64,000 nt of DNA from Strongylocentrotus purpuratus (taxonomy: Eukaryota > Echinodermata > Echinoidea > Camarodonta > Strongylocentrotidae): assembly GCF_000002235.5 (NCBI RefSeq), contig NW_022145604.1, positions 5,046,077 through 5,110,076 of the forward strand, in the 5' to 3' direction. The notes under the pieces are model-generated. The model was not told where the DNA came from and made no database searches. It saw only the letters and a program-made list of their open reading frames with translations. The translations under genes were made by a program, and so were the position numbers. Within the stretch, counting starts at the first letter, position 1. Each line of letters opens with the position of its first letter. Of the stretch, positions 1-11,963 are shown one piece after another.

Positions 1-3000
1 ATCCCTATTCCTTACTATAGATGTACCCGTCACGATAAAGCTTATCAAAATGCAATATATATCAAGAATCTCAGACATAAATCAGTGCAGTACATCAGCT
101 ATTGAGAGATAACACGTCATAGAAGTCAATACAGATAGGTCAGACACAAAATCACTCTGAAAATGCTGATTAACTCGGCTAATTACATGATTATTTAGGG
201 CAAGAGCACCCGTTTAATAGATTAATTATTCAATGAATCTACCCATTGATATTTACGAGCAGAAGATTGAAGGCTGTTAATAATCAGTTCTTGACCTAAT
301 TTTTATTTTCCACACCAAATTAATGAAAATATCTAGGGTTTTCTGTTCATGTCAATCTGGCGCGTTTTGGTAAGTATAATTTATAAATCACTAATATAAA
401 AAAGGTAAGGAGTCAGTAGGGTTTGTGACATAACTTTCAAAATCTAGAAAAAAAGAAGTCGTTATATCGTTGTTTGTCACGATATTTTTTCCTTCCATAA
501 TCAATAATCGTTTTCCCTACATGTTTTCCCTTTTCTATAATAGTGCGATGTAAAGAAGATGTAAACAAAGTAGAAATTTATAAACATTTTAGTTCGCCAA
601 ATAATGATATAGAATATTTTAAGCCCTATCATGTCCATTTTCTAAAGTGTTTAAATGAGGTCAATATGTTGGTCCCCGATTTTAAATGAACCGTCAGGTA
701 ATTCCAGAATCTAAAACCATTTCAGCTGTACTAAATTTAGAGTTGTGTCGCGCACTTGGCCGGTTAAGCTATAGAAATAAAGTTTTGACATTCACGCATC
801 AAAGGGTAGGCCTGCCAGGCGGCTAGAGTCAAGTATGCCCCCTCGTCTATTACAAGTGTTCTTATCTCCCACTCCAAGCCTACAATCATGTGGCCTTATT
901 ACCTACAATCTAATGTTTTATATCACACTCTAAACTTGTCACGTGGTCAGTTGAAATACTTAAATCGTACTCTCAAGGTGAAAATTATTACATCTCTGCT
1001 TTGGAATATATATTTATTGTACATGTATAATCAATTTCATTTATTTTGTTTAAAATTTATTCACTTATACATTATTAAATGTTTACCTTTAATTGTACTT
1101 ATTAATTGGTATTCATGGCCTGTGGCAAGAATCCTTATATTTTAGTATAAAAGCTGAACTATAAGATTGGCAGATACTATCTGCATCTGAAATAAAATGT
1201 TTCTCTTTCTGTCAAATTCAAGTTGGGTGCAACAAGGCATTTTTCGTGGCATTATATCTTGTCTTGCTTTTGTAGACGTACACTGTATGCGACCGTTAAA
1301 AAAATGAAGAAAAAACGGAGGTGATAGAGAGAGTGAGGCTGGCCATCAACGCTATCTGAAGGCGTTAAAGTTTGCCACCGGCCACTGCGTTTGCAAAGTG
1401 TCTAGGACAGCTTAAGTTCGCACTCTCGGGATTATCCAAAATTATACAGATATAGGGCTTGGCCGAGAGATACTTGTCGGGACGATGAGAGTATTTATGG
1501 GAAACTCGAGATCGAGTGGGCACACTTTTGAGAGGTTCTTGCTAAGGATGGGTTTGATTCTTGTGTTCGTTATCAAGTGATAGTGATTAACTAATCAATA
1601 TATCAGTATGTTGGATACATGTACATCATCACTATTCATTCCATGTTCTCTGTCGGGAATTACTGTGTTAAGCATGTGTTGAAAGATTGGAATCAACGTC
1701 TTTCTGGTAATTCGAAAACGACATGAGCCTATTCTAGTAATATCGACAGTAAACGATCTGATTTTTAGCTCGTAGCAGTATAGTGACACCTTTGATGGAC
1801 ATTTATTATATCTTTTAATCTAGGATAATCAGAATTTCAAGTTTATCCAGCAGAAAGTGCATACTTTGAGTTCATTTCTGATGCAGTACATTGGATTGCG
1901 CCGTTCATGGAAAGAGCGAGTTAATCGAAATAATATATTTGAGGTCTCCGAATTAGCAATGCAGAATGAAATTTATTATCAATAGTATTGTATAGAATTT
2001 TCATACTTACTGTTTCATTTTATAAGATACATTACTTATTTTAAAATTTCCAATTGGAGTAGGAAAACTGATTCATTTAGACCTTTACAAAATCATGTAC
2101 TGCTATCAATTAAATTGAGGATGATAAAAACGTTACAAATACCATGATATTGTCTAGATTCTGGCACAGAAAAAGTCTTCCCCCTCGGCCATGTGGCGAT
2201 CGTTTTGCATTCACTTTTTGATTGAAAATTTTAACAATTCCAATACCCAATATTGCAAACCAACTTGAGAACCTTGTGAGCTATTAAGTCCACATAATGT
2301 TTTTATTTTCTGTCAGGATGAATTAAACGTTTTATATTATCAATACAATTTACACTTCAAAACCGTCGGTTATGTTTACTTTGTGTATTTGCTTCTTGTT
2401 TTCCCTCTTATTACTTTCTCCTATTCAATTTGGTCCTAAAGTGAGCGCATTTCCTAAATTCTTATTATGTTTCGTTTTTGATATACTATTCTTAATACAT
2501 TTTCTTCAGATTTATTCAGTTTTATTTTATAGTTAAAGGAAGAGGTGAATATCATGATAATTATCACACCGAACACATGTATACTTTCATGATGTTCATA
2601 CTCAGATGCAGAAAGGAATGCAATTCTTTATGCTTGAGTTAATTTCCAGATATATTTGCTCTACCTTTCTACACAAATTGTTTGCTGTCTTAGTGGATTG
2701 GATGGATCGACTCGGATATTTAAGTAAGACTCTACTGAGAACACGAAGTTTAATAAAGACTTACTTCACTATTTCCACTTATCTCCTACACGTGAACGCA
2801 AATAATTGCCTTTTTGTAATGACTAGTTCGTTTAGGGGAAATAAATATGATTGTTGTTATCAAACAAAAATGAAGAGAGAAACTTGATAAGGGACAATTC
2901 AATCAACTTGTGAATTCCAACCGAGACGTGAGTTACACGAGATAAATACAATTTTGAACAGCTTAGTATCATACCATAACAAATTATTTCAGTAAGCTGC

Positions 3001-3534
3001 AAGAGAGTTTTTTTTTATCAAAAAAGCATTTCATGGGGAGAAAAGAGTTATATCGGCGTCCCTGCATCTGAAAAACTATGAATAAATGCATTAATTTTGC
3101 GACAATTTCCCTGGATACTCAGATTGATAACGAACTTGAAAATTGGATGGATAACCTTCTTTGGTATTAAATCTAAATTGAAAATATCACCCGTCTTCTC
3201 GAAAATCACTTTTGAGATTCGTACGGGGAAGCAAATGAAGACACTCAGGAAGGAAATAATCATGTTTTTATTGAAAAGATATTGCGAAGTATATAGAAGG
3301 CATTATGGTTGAAATAAGCTGTCCCGCTGTGAGAAGGGGAATCTAAATGACCGAAAATGCCAACGTATGTTGAAAATACGATCACCACAATCCTGTTTTG
3401 ATAAGACGTGTGGTCTTCATTAATTTCAGGAAGCACACAACCCGAATTAGTATTATATAAAAATGTGATTTGAAGTATGTACATTAAATAACAATATCAG
3501 ACACTCATTAAAGGGTTAAAAATGCTTCACTTAC
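1..3534. other. AT-rich non-coding stretch, no gene seen
   Basis: Both strands were read. Reading frames are short, lack recognisable domains and are not framed by convincing splice sites. No tRNA, rRNA, long tandem repeat or clear inverted repeat was seen. Confidence 0.6.
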
Positions 3535-3624
3535 CGTTCTCCGACGAGGCTGTGCTCCTGGGCAAGAATCCGAGGGATGCAATCACAGAGTTAATTACTG
3601 CTCGTGCAGGTAAGTTTCGAATAT
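3535..3624 (-). CDS. Possible internal coding exon, unknown protein
   Basis: On the - strand this 90-base block is entered through a pyrimidine-rich stretch ending TTTTCTGCTCAG and left through a near-consensus donor, AACG then GTAAGTG. One frame stays open across it and reads about 29 residues containing PARAVINSVIASLGFLPRST. Its length is a multiple of three, so it would be a symmetric exon. It is locally richer in G+C than its surroundings. The + strand is also open here, from an ATG at 3522 to a GTAAGT donor at 3610, so the strand is not certain; the - strand is preferred because only it has a good acceptor. I do not recognise the peptide and see no partner exons nearby. Confidence 0.3.
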
Positions 3625-3717
3625 CTGAGCAGAAAATTAAACAGGACATAAACAAATATGAGGAACGTTAACGAATCCAATGCATTCCAAAGATAGCTTT
3701 AATTACAGTCCACCAAG

Positions 3718-3875
3718 AGAGAGAAAGAGAGAGAGAGATGATCATGATGTGCTTTGTGCGATCCGAGAGTACACCGTGAACTGACTCAGTACGAGCACTC
3801 GCTATACGGAGGCCCCAGTGTGCGCGAGGGAGGGTCTGTGCGTGCGCGTGTGAGTGTGTGTGCGTGTTCGTATCA
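3718..3875. repeat. GA tract followed by alternating TG/CG stretch
   Basis: A short GA microsatellite (about 3718-3738) is followed at about 3820-3870 by alternating purine-pyrimidine DNA rich in GTGTGCGCG steps. This is simple sequence that could adopt Z-form DNA; nothing indicates a gene. Confidence 0.6.
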
Positions 3876-4968
3876 ACAAGTTTCTGTCATAGCGGCGAAT
3901 CTTTCAATCTGTCTTGTCCCAACTTCTTGCGGATGCGAAATAATTTAAGGCAAAATGCACTGACCAGGATTGCGGATTAATTAGCATTACCATAGGGACT
4001 ATGCGGGTGATTTATTCACTGGTTTTATTTATGTGCATTAAGGTTTAATCGCGGGTCCCTTTTAGGAGCTTGGAAGCCGATGGAAGAGCCGGAGAGGGCA
4101 TGAATCTTGATCATATCATCGATAGTCGCGATGTCTCGAGGAGCATTTGCAAATCCTTTTCTTCACCCAGAAAGGGCCTCGTGGGTCACGCCAAGAAGGT
4201 TATATTGCAGGAGAACAGCTAGGCCTATTAGCATCATAAGTTGAAATAGTACAGCAGTGGTACAATGTTAGCTGTCTTTAGTTGTTTTTAAACGTTTGCC
4301 AAGCTTGTCATGTGCTTCGACGTATACATTAGGCCGTTCTACGAGAGTTTGACAAGCATGCACCTTCAGTTTCCTTTTTATATACCCTTACCTTCAATCC
4401 CATTAATCACATTTCACGTCAGCACTTTTCCAACATTTTCAAAGACCCGCACTCACTCAATTTAGAATAAATTCTCTCTTATTCACCGTCATCAAACTTG
4501 ACGTGAATGGATATACTGGTATTGATTCTTGGGGGAGGGAACGTCCAAGTGATTTAACAAATCGATTTGATTATATGAAAACGTCCTACAGCTTGCGACA
4601 GTAAAACGATTACTGCACAACCCAAATCAAATTGCGAAATTGGGCGTGTTAAAGAGATGTAAAATGGTGTCAATCAAGCAAAAACGTCTCCCAAGGAGCA
4701 CTTTGTAGATAGTTTCTATCATGTTGTTACAATTAAGAAAGGTAAAACGTTACGTCTTGTCATTTTAGAATGTTTACGGGGGCGAATCAGAAGAACTGAA
4801 AGGATTGTGTGGTATTTCAAAAGCGAAAACGATGGAGGAAAATGCCCAATCCGTATATTCAGAATATGCAGCCATTGAGAGAAAACACTATAAACCGCAA
4901 TTACAAGATTTGAAATGTCATTACAAAAATCAATCCATGGTAGCTTTCTTCTTATAGTGATTAATAAT

Positions 4969-4972
<4 letters not shown>
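3876..4972. other. Non-coding stretch with one small open frame
   Basis: Mostly unremarkable AT-rich sequence. At 4067-4222 a 51-codon frame follows a CCTTTTAG acceptor-like site and ends in TAG; it has no recognisable domain and is only mentioned as a possible terminal exon. The block around 4050-4200 is locally GC-richer than its flanks. Confidence 0.4.
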
Positions 4973-5011
<39 letters not shown>

Positions 5012-5031
5012 GGAGCATTAGCGAGAGAGAG

Positions 5032-5064
<33 letters not shown>
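4973..5064. repeat. (GA)n microsatellite, interrupted
   Basis: Two long GA tracts separated by a short non-repetitive spacer (CGGAGCATTAGC and an AAACA interruption). Confidence 0.95.
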
Positions 5065-5067
<3 letters not shown>

Positions 5068-5788
5068 GGTTCATGAAAATGCATTTCTTCTTTTATCCTC
5101 GATCGGATACCTATTTTTCGTTTTGAACAGATTGAAGAAGAAAATTCATATTAATTAAAATGCACTTACAAATTGAGGGAAATTAGACTTTTAAAAAAGG
5201 TCTGTCAAATCGCTTCGTAAATCCCAGTAGAAAATTAATATTCATCTATCATTTTTCTATTTCCATTCCTGCTTTTATTTCCATCGATCATCCTACATGT
5301 AGTTCTCTTTCTTTCTGAAACCTTCTCATCAATAATTTCCGTCAATTATTTCGTGTACCTATCCTTTGATTAACGCTTTCTAGTCATACTAAAACCTAGC
5401 GTGGTGATTAACCTCAATACTGATAAGCATAAATAATAAACACGAATAAGCATGTACATCTATCTTTTAAAACGACACCATATTGGAGTTTTAAATTCCT
5501 TTATCCTCTCGATTTGTTAGGAACAATCGGAGAAGCAGCGGAAGTGGTGACGTGGGTAAGAAAAACATTGAAACACATGCAAAGAAAATCAAGAAAATGG
5601 CTCGATTAGTCAAAACTTACAGGGTTTGAAAAAAAAGAGGACGCAGTGTGTATTTTGTTTCTGTTTCGCGGTAATGTTTTCGTTGTGTTTTGTTATTGAG
5701 CTGGAAAGGAAGAATCCTAGATCAGTCAATCAAAATTCTGTAAGAGGATGCACAAACACTTGACACTTTTAAAATGTCTTGACGGCTA

Positions 5789-5845
<57 letters not shown>

Positions 5846-5856
5846 TTTCTCTCTTT
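5789..5856. repeat. (CT)n microsatellite
   Basis: About 68 bases of nearly pure CT with single T insertions. The following 700 bases to about 6600 are AT-rich and show no gene. Confidence 0.95.
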
Positions 5857-6608
5857 ACATTGTGAATCTAAACCGTTGAAACTCATGTCACTGCTTTATT
5901 TTGTTGTGTAAAAATTAAGAAACGAGTTAATGTAATTTTCAACGTAAATATCAAAGTTAAAAAAATGGTGCCAAGCAAAAAGAAAACTAAGAATTATGAT
6001 GAAAAAGACACATTTATGTTAATATCCAATAGACCACAGGGTAAGTGTAAATATGTAAGCTCTCACTACCTATCTAAGAAATCACAACCTGATTGCAGCT
6101 CTAAAGTCAACTTAATCTTTTTTTAATGCAATTTTCTGTCGTACTGAATCGTGTTAGACAAACATTCTCTCTACAAATCCAAGATGGGAGACAGAATGAC
6201 AATCACGGAAACAAGAGAGAGATAGATGCTTTGGATTATTCCTGCTGCATGTGATGATGATATGTGATGATAATGACAAGCGGAAATAACATGTACAAAG
6301 TGCTTTTCCTATTCGATACAATTATTGAAGGCGCTGTCGATCACGTCGTCTTAAAAACAATCGATGGAAAACGGTAATTAATTAATGAATCATGTTTTAA
6401 TTCTTGTTAAATATCTGATTTATAGAAATAGAGAACTTAAAAAACCACCCTCTTTTAATGAAATAAAGAATAGTATAATAGGGGATAAAGTAGAAGAAAG
6501 GAAATTGGCAGCAATGAGGGGAACTCTCACTATTCATTTTTCTAAATGGGAAAACCTGAGTATTAGACAAACAATTGGAACCCAGAGCCAGTCGTCCACC
6601 GGTTAAGA

Positions 6609-6656
6609 GGGGGGGGGGGGGGATGGGGATAAGGGAGAGGTCGGGTAGGGTAGGGT
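6609..6656 (+). repeat. Poly-G and G-triplet tract, G-quadruplex-like
   Basis: A run of 14 G is followed by GGGG, GGG, then GGGTAGGGTAGGG. Four or more G-triplets lie within short loops, which fits the usual intramolecular G-quadruplex pattern. The TAGGG steps resemble telomeric repeats only superficially; there are too few for a telomere remnant. Confidence 0.7.
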
Positions 6657-7312
6657 TAACAAAAAGAGAAAACTTTTCTCTCAGGACAACAGTATAAAAA
6701 GAAGTATAAGTTGCTACATTGTTAAAACAAACAAAAAATTGGATTATACAACTGCATATGTTTTCTTTGAAAATATGAATTTTTGTTTCAAATATGATGT
6801 ATAGGAACTAACTATGTAAGTTTCTTTTGAAGCCGTTTGTAAGACAAAAATTTATACTGATTTATAATGTCATCACATTTGCAGTGAGAGTTACATATGA
6901 TGATTGTAATTTGTACTATGATTATAATTTGTTTCAAGAGAGAAAAGAATAAAAACTGACCATAAAAAAAAAGGCATGTTTTCAAATGATTATGACAATT
7001 TATGTTAATAATGCCGGAAGTTTGTTTTAGAAGCATGGGACAATGGATCGAAATAAAATGTATATCCAGCCTCTTTTCGGGAATTTCTTAATGAGAACGA
7101 CAGATTGTTAAGTATTATTTTTGAGTTTTTTTTATTTTATTATTTGTTATATTTTTTTATATTTCTTTAATTACGAAAAAACGAAAAAAAAAATTTGTTT
7201 GTTTTTGTCCATATCATTTCACACACACATTTTAACAGTCAGAGAGGGGGTGGCTTTTAGCTGGGAAAAATCCGGGCCATCTAAATTGCTTTATAAGGAC
7301 GTAAGTATTAAG

Positions 7313-7512
7313 GAACGCCACAACTAGGCGTTGTGGCGTGCGCCTGTAATCCAGCTAACAGTGGAAGTTACAAACTGATTCAGCCGAGAACGCAGGTTCG
7401 AAACTGAGTCACGTCTTTCGGATGGTGACGTTAAAAGTCGGTCCCCAGACGTAAATAATCATATCTGATTGATACACGTCTGTAAAAACCTAAATACACA
7501 CACACACACGGA
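7313..7512 (+). mobile_element. SINE with a 7SL RNA/Alu-like head
   Basis: The first 50 bases align with the 5' Alu domain of 7SL RNA: GTGGCG followed by TGCGCCTGTAATCC and AGCTA, the region that carries the 7SL A box. About 60 bases later a perfect B-box match, GGTTCGAAAC, sits where Alu has GTTCGAGAC. The body continues with CTTTCGGATGGTGACGTTAA and GTCCCCAGACG, a type of segment I associate with other invertebrate SINEs. The unit ends in a (CA)n tail at about 7496-7510. AAGTATT occurs both at 7303 and just after the tail at about 7513, a possible target duplication. A 7SL origin is inferred by eye; a tRNA-derived SINE with chance similarity is the alternative. Confidence 0.55.
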
Positions 7513-9607
7513 AGTATTCAATGGCGAGATACAGTGACTGGTGACGCAGTGGCCTTTGCGAGAGACGGAATTCTCATAGTCGATGAAGTTGAATCGAATC
7601 AAGCCCAATACTTAGTCCCGACATTCCAAACAACGCCAATCGGCACAATTTCGTTGGGAATCTGAAGGGGAAGTGCGATCACTGACGCCGTTTTCAATCG
7701 TAAATGGAAAACAATTATAGCTCAGGAGACAAAGCGAGGCTCTAACATGAATTAATCATCGTAGACAATGAAGTAGAAAGAAGGCCATATTGTGATCTGG
7801 ACAGTTGAATTAATATTTGATATATTTAAAGGACAGTTTGTTTTCGATTTCTTTATAATCAAAGGCTTTGGTATGCTTTACATCTGATAACTATGATCTC
7901 ACGGGATCTCAATTTGGGATTTATTTAGAAGAAGAAATACTTTGGATGATAATGTATCCATGTTAACACCGAAGAAGTATTTAGGCGGGATAATAATCTC
8001 TATTTTCCATCCTCCTCCCATGTGTAGTTAATAATTATGGTGTTACCCATCGAATATTTTTGGCGCCTTAGTATTACTTTGCAGGCGCCTCCTTTTGAAC
8101 AATTTTATTTTAAACTGTATCTTCATCAATAATTAATTAAACAGTTGTATTTACTCTACTGATTCTATACCTTCTATTTTTGTTATCAATAAGAAAGCCG
8201 TGTAGGGTAATGAATATATCATGTATGTGTTCTTGTATCTTAGTCAAACCGCCAAACCGACTTCAGACCGATTCTAGCAACAAGTGATGGATACAATTAT
8301 ATGAAACAAAGATTTTCTTTTGTTTGTAATTAAAAGTTCTTAACAAAGACTTATGCATTAATGTCGATTTCATTACGAATACATTACCCCCCCCCCCCTC
8401 CAAAAAAAAAAGAATTTCAAGCACATTCAACATTTGTAGATGACACTTTAATTTGTGGTGCCCAACATACCCTTCCAAACCGCCGATGACATGGTGCACT
8501 AGTCTTCGCATTTGGTTGAAGCAATGTGATATGTCTAATTTCAACTTCGGCGGATATCGTATATATTTCGACATTTTACGGCTTCGGGTAGACGAGTTTT
8601 AAAGGCTGCACACTACGAAAAAACCGCATATTCAGGGAAGTGCTTGAAAACTCGAGCAGTGTTGATGAACTTTCGACATTGGAGTACGGCACAATTTGGA
8701 GCCGCAGCCGCAGCCAGGTCAGGCAACCAGCCGGCTAAATGTCTGTCAGGTCCAGTAGCCATAATTTAAGCTCGAGAGGCGTGGCGGTGTTATGGCTGGC
8801 GAGCTATTGATCGGAATCGATTTCCCGAGGTGGTTTTTGCCGCATTTGTCCCATATCGTTTACACGTGGTGATATTCCCCAGGCGCGATTGCAAATGTTT
8901 GTTAATGTCCCTGGGTTACCATGTCAATGTCGAGGGGGTTGAACTGTGCTGAAGGGTAATGAATATTCGCGATACCCCCCCCCCCTCCACCCCTCCCCCA
9001 TCCACAATACCATTCTCATAATATAAACTACAACTCTGAAAAAAGATTATGCTGATCCATTTTATGTTGGTAGTGTTCAACACCTGTAGATTAAAGTTAA
9101 AACTTGGAGTAGAAATTTCCATGAGTAATACCAAAAGTGTGACCTTTTTTAATCTACTTAATCTCCTTTTTCTTTCTTTCCTTCTTTCCCCCTCCCCTTA
9201 TTTTTCCTTAACGTGATCACAAAGAGATTTGAAAAAAAACTAGGCAATTTTAAGATAACACAATTACATATTACGTAATACTATTATAATTTCGAAAGGC
9301 TATGCAATCACGAAATCACATTTCCCTTCAGTGGGACATGCACAACATCGGAGAAGGCGATGCGCCGACAAACAAAATCATTAAACTATATTCTATATTC
9401 GCAAACATGATCCAGCCCCTGATTTTGACGCGCATATTCCCTTTTCATTGAACATGAAATGTGTATCCAGAAATAGATCAACAGAATGGGGATGGAGCGG
9501 TGGGCTTACAGTGCACTAGGGATGGTTGCACACTACCTACGCAGCCTCGATATATTTCGACCAACCGGAAGTTGCACTGTTTTGTTTTTTCCATTCTTTG
9601 GATGCCT
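7513..9607. other. Non-coding stretch with a GC-richer block
   Basis: Mostly AT-rich with poly-C runs at 8387-8398 and about 8977-8986. The block at about 8580-8910 is distinctly GC-richer, with GCCGCAGCCGCAGCC, CACGTG and TGATCGGAATCGATT. It looks like a regulatory or conserved non-coding block rather than an exon; no extended frame with splice sites was found. Confidence 0.4.
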
Positions 9608-9801
9608 TTAAAGCCCAACTGTACTACTTTTAGCTACTTGCGCCCTCTATATAGCAAACATTGCCTAAGTGGTGACCGTTGGTCCCCATGGCCCCCTTTT
9701 TCTTATGTTAACTGAGAGCTGATTTGATGAGATAATCCCCTGTCAGTGACCACACAGTGAGTTCTAATCCCTCCTGGTCGACTAGTGCAGATGGGCTTTA
9801 A
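9608..9801 (+). mobile_element. TTAA-bounded MITE, family A, copy 1
   Basis: The element starts TTAAAGCCCAACTGTAC and ends GTGCAGATGGGCTTTAA, giving short inverted termini flanked by TTAA. It has no coding capacity. Two more copies lie at 18205-18401 (inverted) and 35412-35602 (same orientation); all share an internal GCGCCCTCT and GAGAGCT-ATTTGATGA. TTAA target sites are typical of piggyBac and Kolobok transposons; which mobilised this family cannot be told by eye. Confidence 0.8.
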
Positions 9802-10839
9802 GAAATGTCCAAAAACTCTCCTAGTTGATCAGTGATCATCCAATCGATCATCAGATCATATTTTGTTCATAATTTCTTTTGGTGGTGCAAATGTAAGTTG
9901 TACAAAATAATGTACGTATTGTATTTCATTGTATTATGTCCATTGCATATGAGCCGTTATTTCGATAGGTTATACCTGCGCCAATCGAACGTGTGCCGCC
10001 AATCAGCGCATACGCAATTAATCAACTTAATATGTGTTTTTTTTAAATCGCAATCACCTTTGATACGATATTAGTCACACATCAGAGATTCAGAGACATT
10101 GCCGCAGTCCCACGTCAGGCAGATGACGCCTTGTGTGTACGAGGCGTTACGCTTTGCGTCACCTCCGCCCATTGCTGGATACGTCACTATACTTTATTCC
10201 CTATGCATTCTCTCTTTCAGCACATACAGAGAACGAGGACCTCGTTAAAACAGTACAGATAGTAAAAGGCACCCCTGTGGCAGGACACACGACTGGGCAC
10301 TCATTTCCGGTTTGGAAGTATACGTTCCCTCTGCAGTACTAAAATAAATGTCACTGCCTGGAGAGGCTGTCTATGACGAATGGGTCACATTCACGTTTCA
10401 TCGTCTCGAGTGTCAAGTACTTCTAATACAGCCAACTTCTTTTTAGGGGGTACTTCATCGATTTGTCTTTTTTCGTTCTCTTTTCCATACTTTACTAACC
10501 GTGTTATCCGAGCCGGCAAATCGATGGTTGGTTTTTCGCCAGAATTATTGCCAGGATTATTGCCGGAATTATTGCCAGCCGTCTCGGATGAGATATTCTT
10601 TTCGCATCACTATTCCACTGCTCCTCTTGGAATTTTTAACCACAAAAGGGATTTTCATTTAAACAGTAACCGCGAATACAAATGCATTTTGCTTCGATTT
10701 GTTGAATTGATTTAAAACAGCTTTAAGCTTGTTTATAATAAAAGAAACAATATACTACTCGTACAGTAGTTTTATATAGGAAACGGAAAAGGGATGATAA
10801 GAAAAATTCGACCATACCGCTAGACTCACAAAGATGATG
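9802..10839. other. Non-coding stretch, no gene seen
   Basis: A GC-richer patch lies at about 10080-10340 (TGACGCC, GCGTCAC). A short tandem of ATTATTGCC-type units lies at about 10538-10578. No supported exon or element. Confidence 0.5.
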
Positions 10840-10990
10840 ACGATAATGATGATAACGATGGTTATGATAATAATAATAATCATATTAATAATGATCATAA
10901 TAATAATAACAATAACACTAATACTACTTCTACTATTACTACTACTAATAATAACAAATAATGCCTATTACTTATAATAAATATATGAAT
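10840..10990. repeat. Degenerate trinucleotide repeat (ATA/GAT/ACT)
   Basis: Runs of GATGAT, ATAATA and ACTACT triplets with frequent interruptions over about 150 bases. Confidence 0.85.
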
Positions 10991-11908
10991 GATCATGAAA
11001 ATGAATTATAAATACAATAATGAAATGTATATACAAATATATGAATACATAAATAGATAAATGTAGATCAAACTAACTTTAATACTAATTTACTTCAGTG
11101 TAAAAATTCCTGTATAGAAATCAAAATAGATCGAATCAGAGCTTGAGAAGCATATTGTTACAGTTCAAAGATGTCGGTGATGTCGCCGGACATTTTGCAC
11201 TTTTCTCCTAGTTACACTGTAGGATGTTTTATTTCCTCATGTGCAATCATTCATTTTTCTTTCCAATCGATCAATAAATTATTCCATTAGCATAGCAACC
11301 TATTCATGGCCGAATTCGTCAATTATTTAACAGTCCATCATCAATCCATCACTATATCAACAATCCATCACTCCATCCGATTCATCTACGTCGAGTGAAG
11401 AGAGATAGAGGGTTCAAATCGGCCAACGAAATCTATCATTGATCCATCAGCTTGTCTGGTGTATTATTAAAGGTTGGCTGTAAGAAAACGAATCTCTAGT
11501 ATCCCTTACATCCTTACATTTCTCTTTTAATCATATCCATCAATTGGAATTCATTCTATTTAGAAGCTTTCTTGTTCCTTCATGCCCTCTTTTCGATCAG
11601 ATTATGTCTCTTCCACTTCGTATCAATCTTCCCTCTAATTGCCCCCATGAATCAATGCTCTTTCCTTAACATCTTAGTTCAAAGCCTTCCTCCCACCATG
11701 TGCGCTAGATGTATTTCCCTTGTGCTATTTCAAGATCAATTCATGTCAATGCCTTGTCATTGAAAACACCGGCATGTACATTTATTGAGTTGAACATGGA
11801 CACCAAAATAGAGGTACAAAGTTGCATCACCCCCTTAAGAGGTCATATCCCCTTCCTACCCCTCTCATCTCTCGCTCCCGCACACACACAAACTCACACA
11901 CCACACAC
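10991..11908. other. AT-rich stretch, nothing recognised
   Basis: Short ATCCATCA-type direct repeats occur at about 11337-11375. Otherwise no gene, RNA or element is recognisable. Confidence 0.5.
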
Positions 11909-11963
11909 ACTCTCTCTCTCTCTCTCTCCTTCTCTCTCTTACTCTCTCTCTCTCTCTCTCTCT
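11909..11963. repeat. (CT)n microsatellite after a (CA) patch
   Basis: A CACACA patch at about 11880-11908 passes into CT repeats. Open frames through it are low-complexity Ser-Leu artefacts. Confidence 0.95.

Noticed and set aside
6640..6656. Interstitial telomere remnant (TAGGG units)
   Set aside because: Only two or three units and a 5-base rather than 6-base period.
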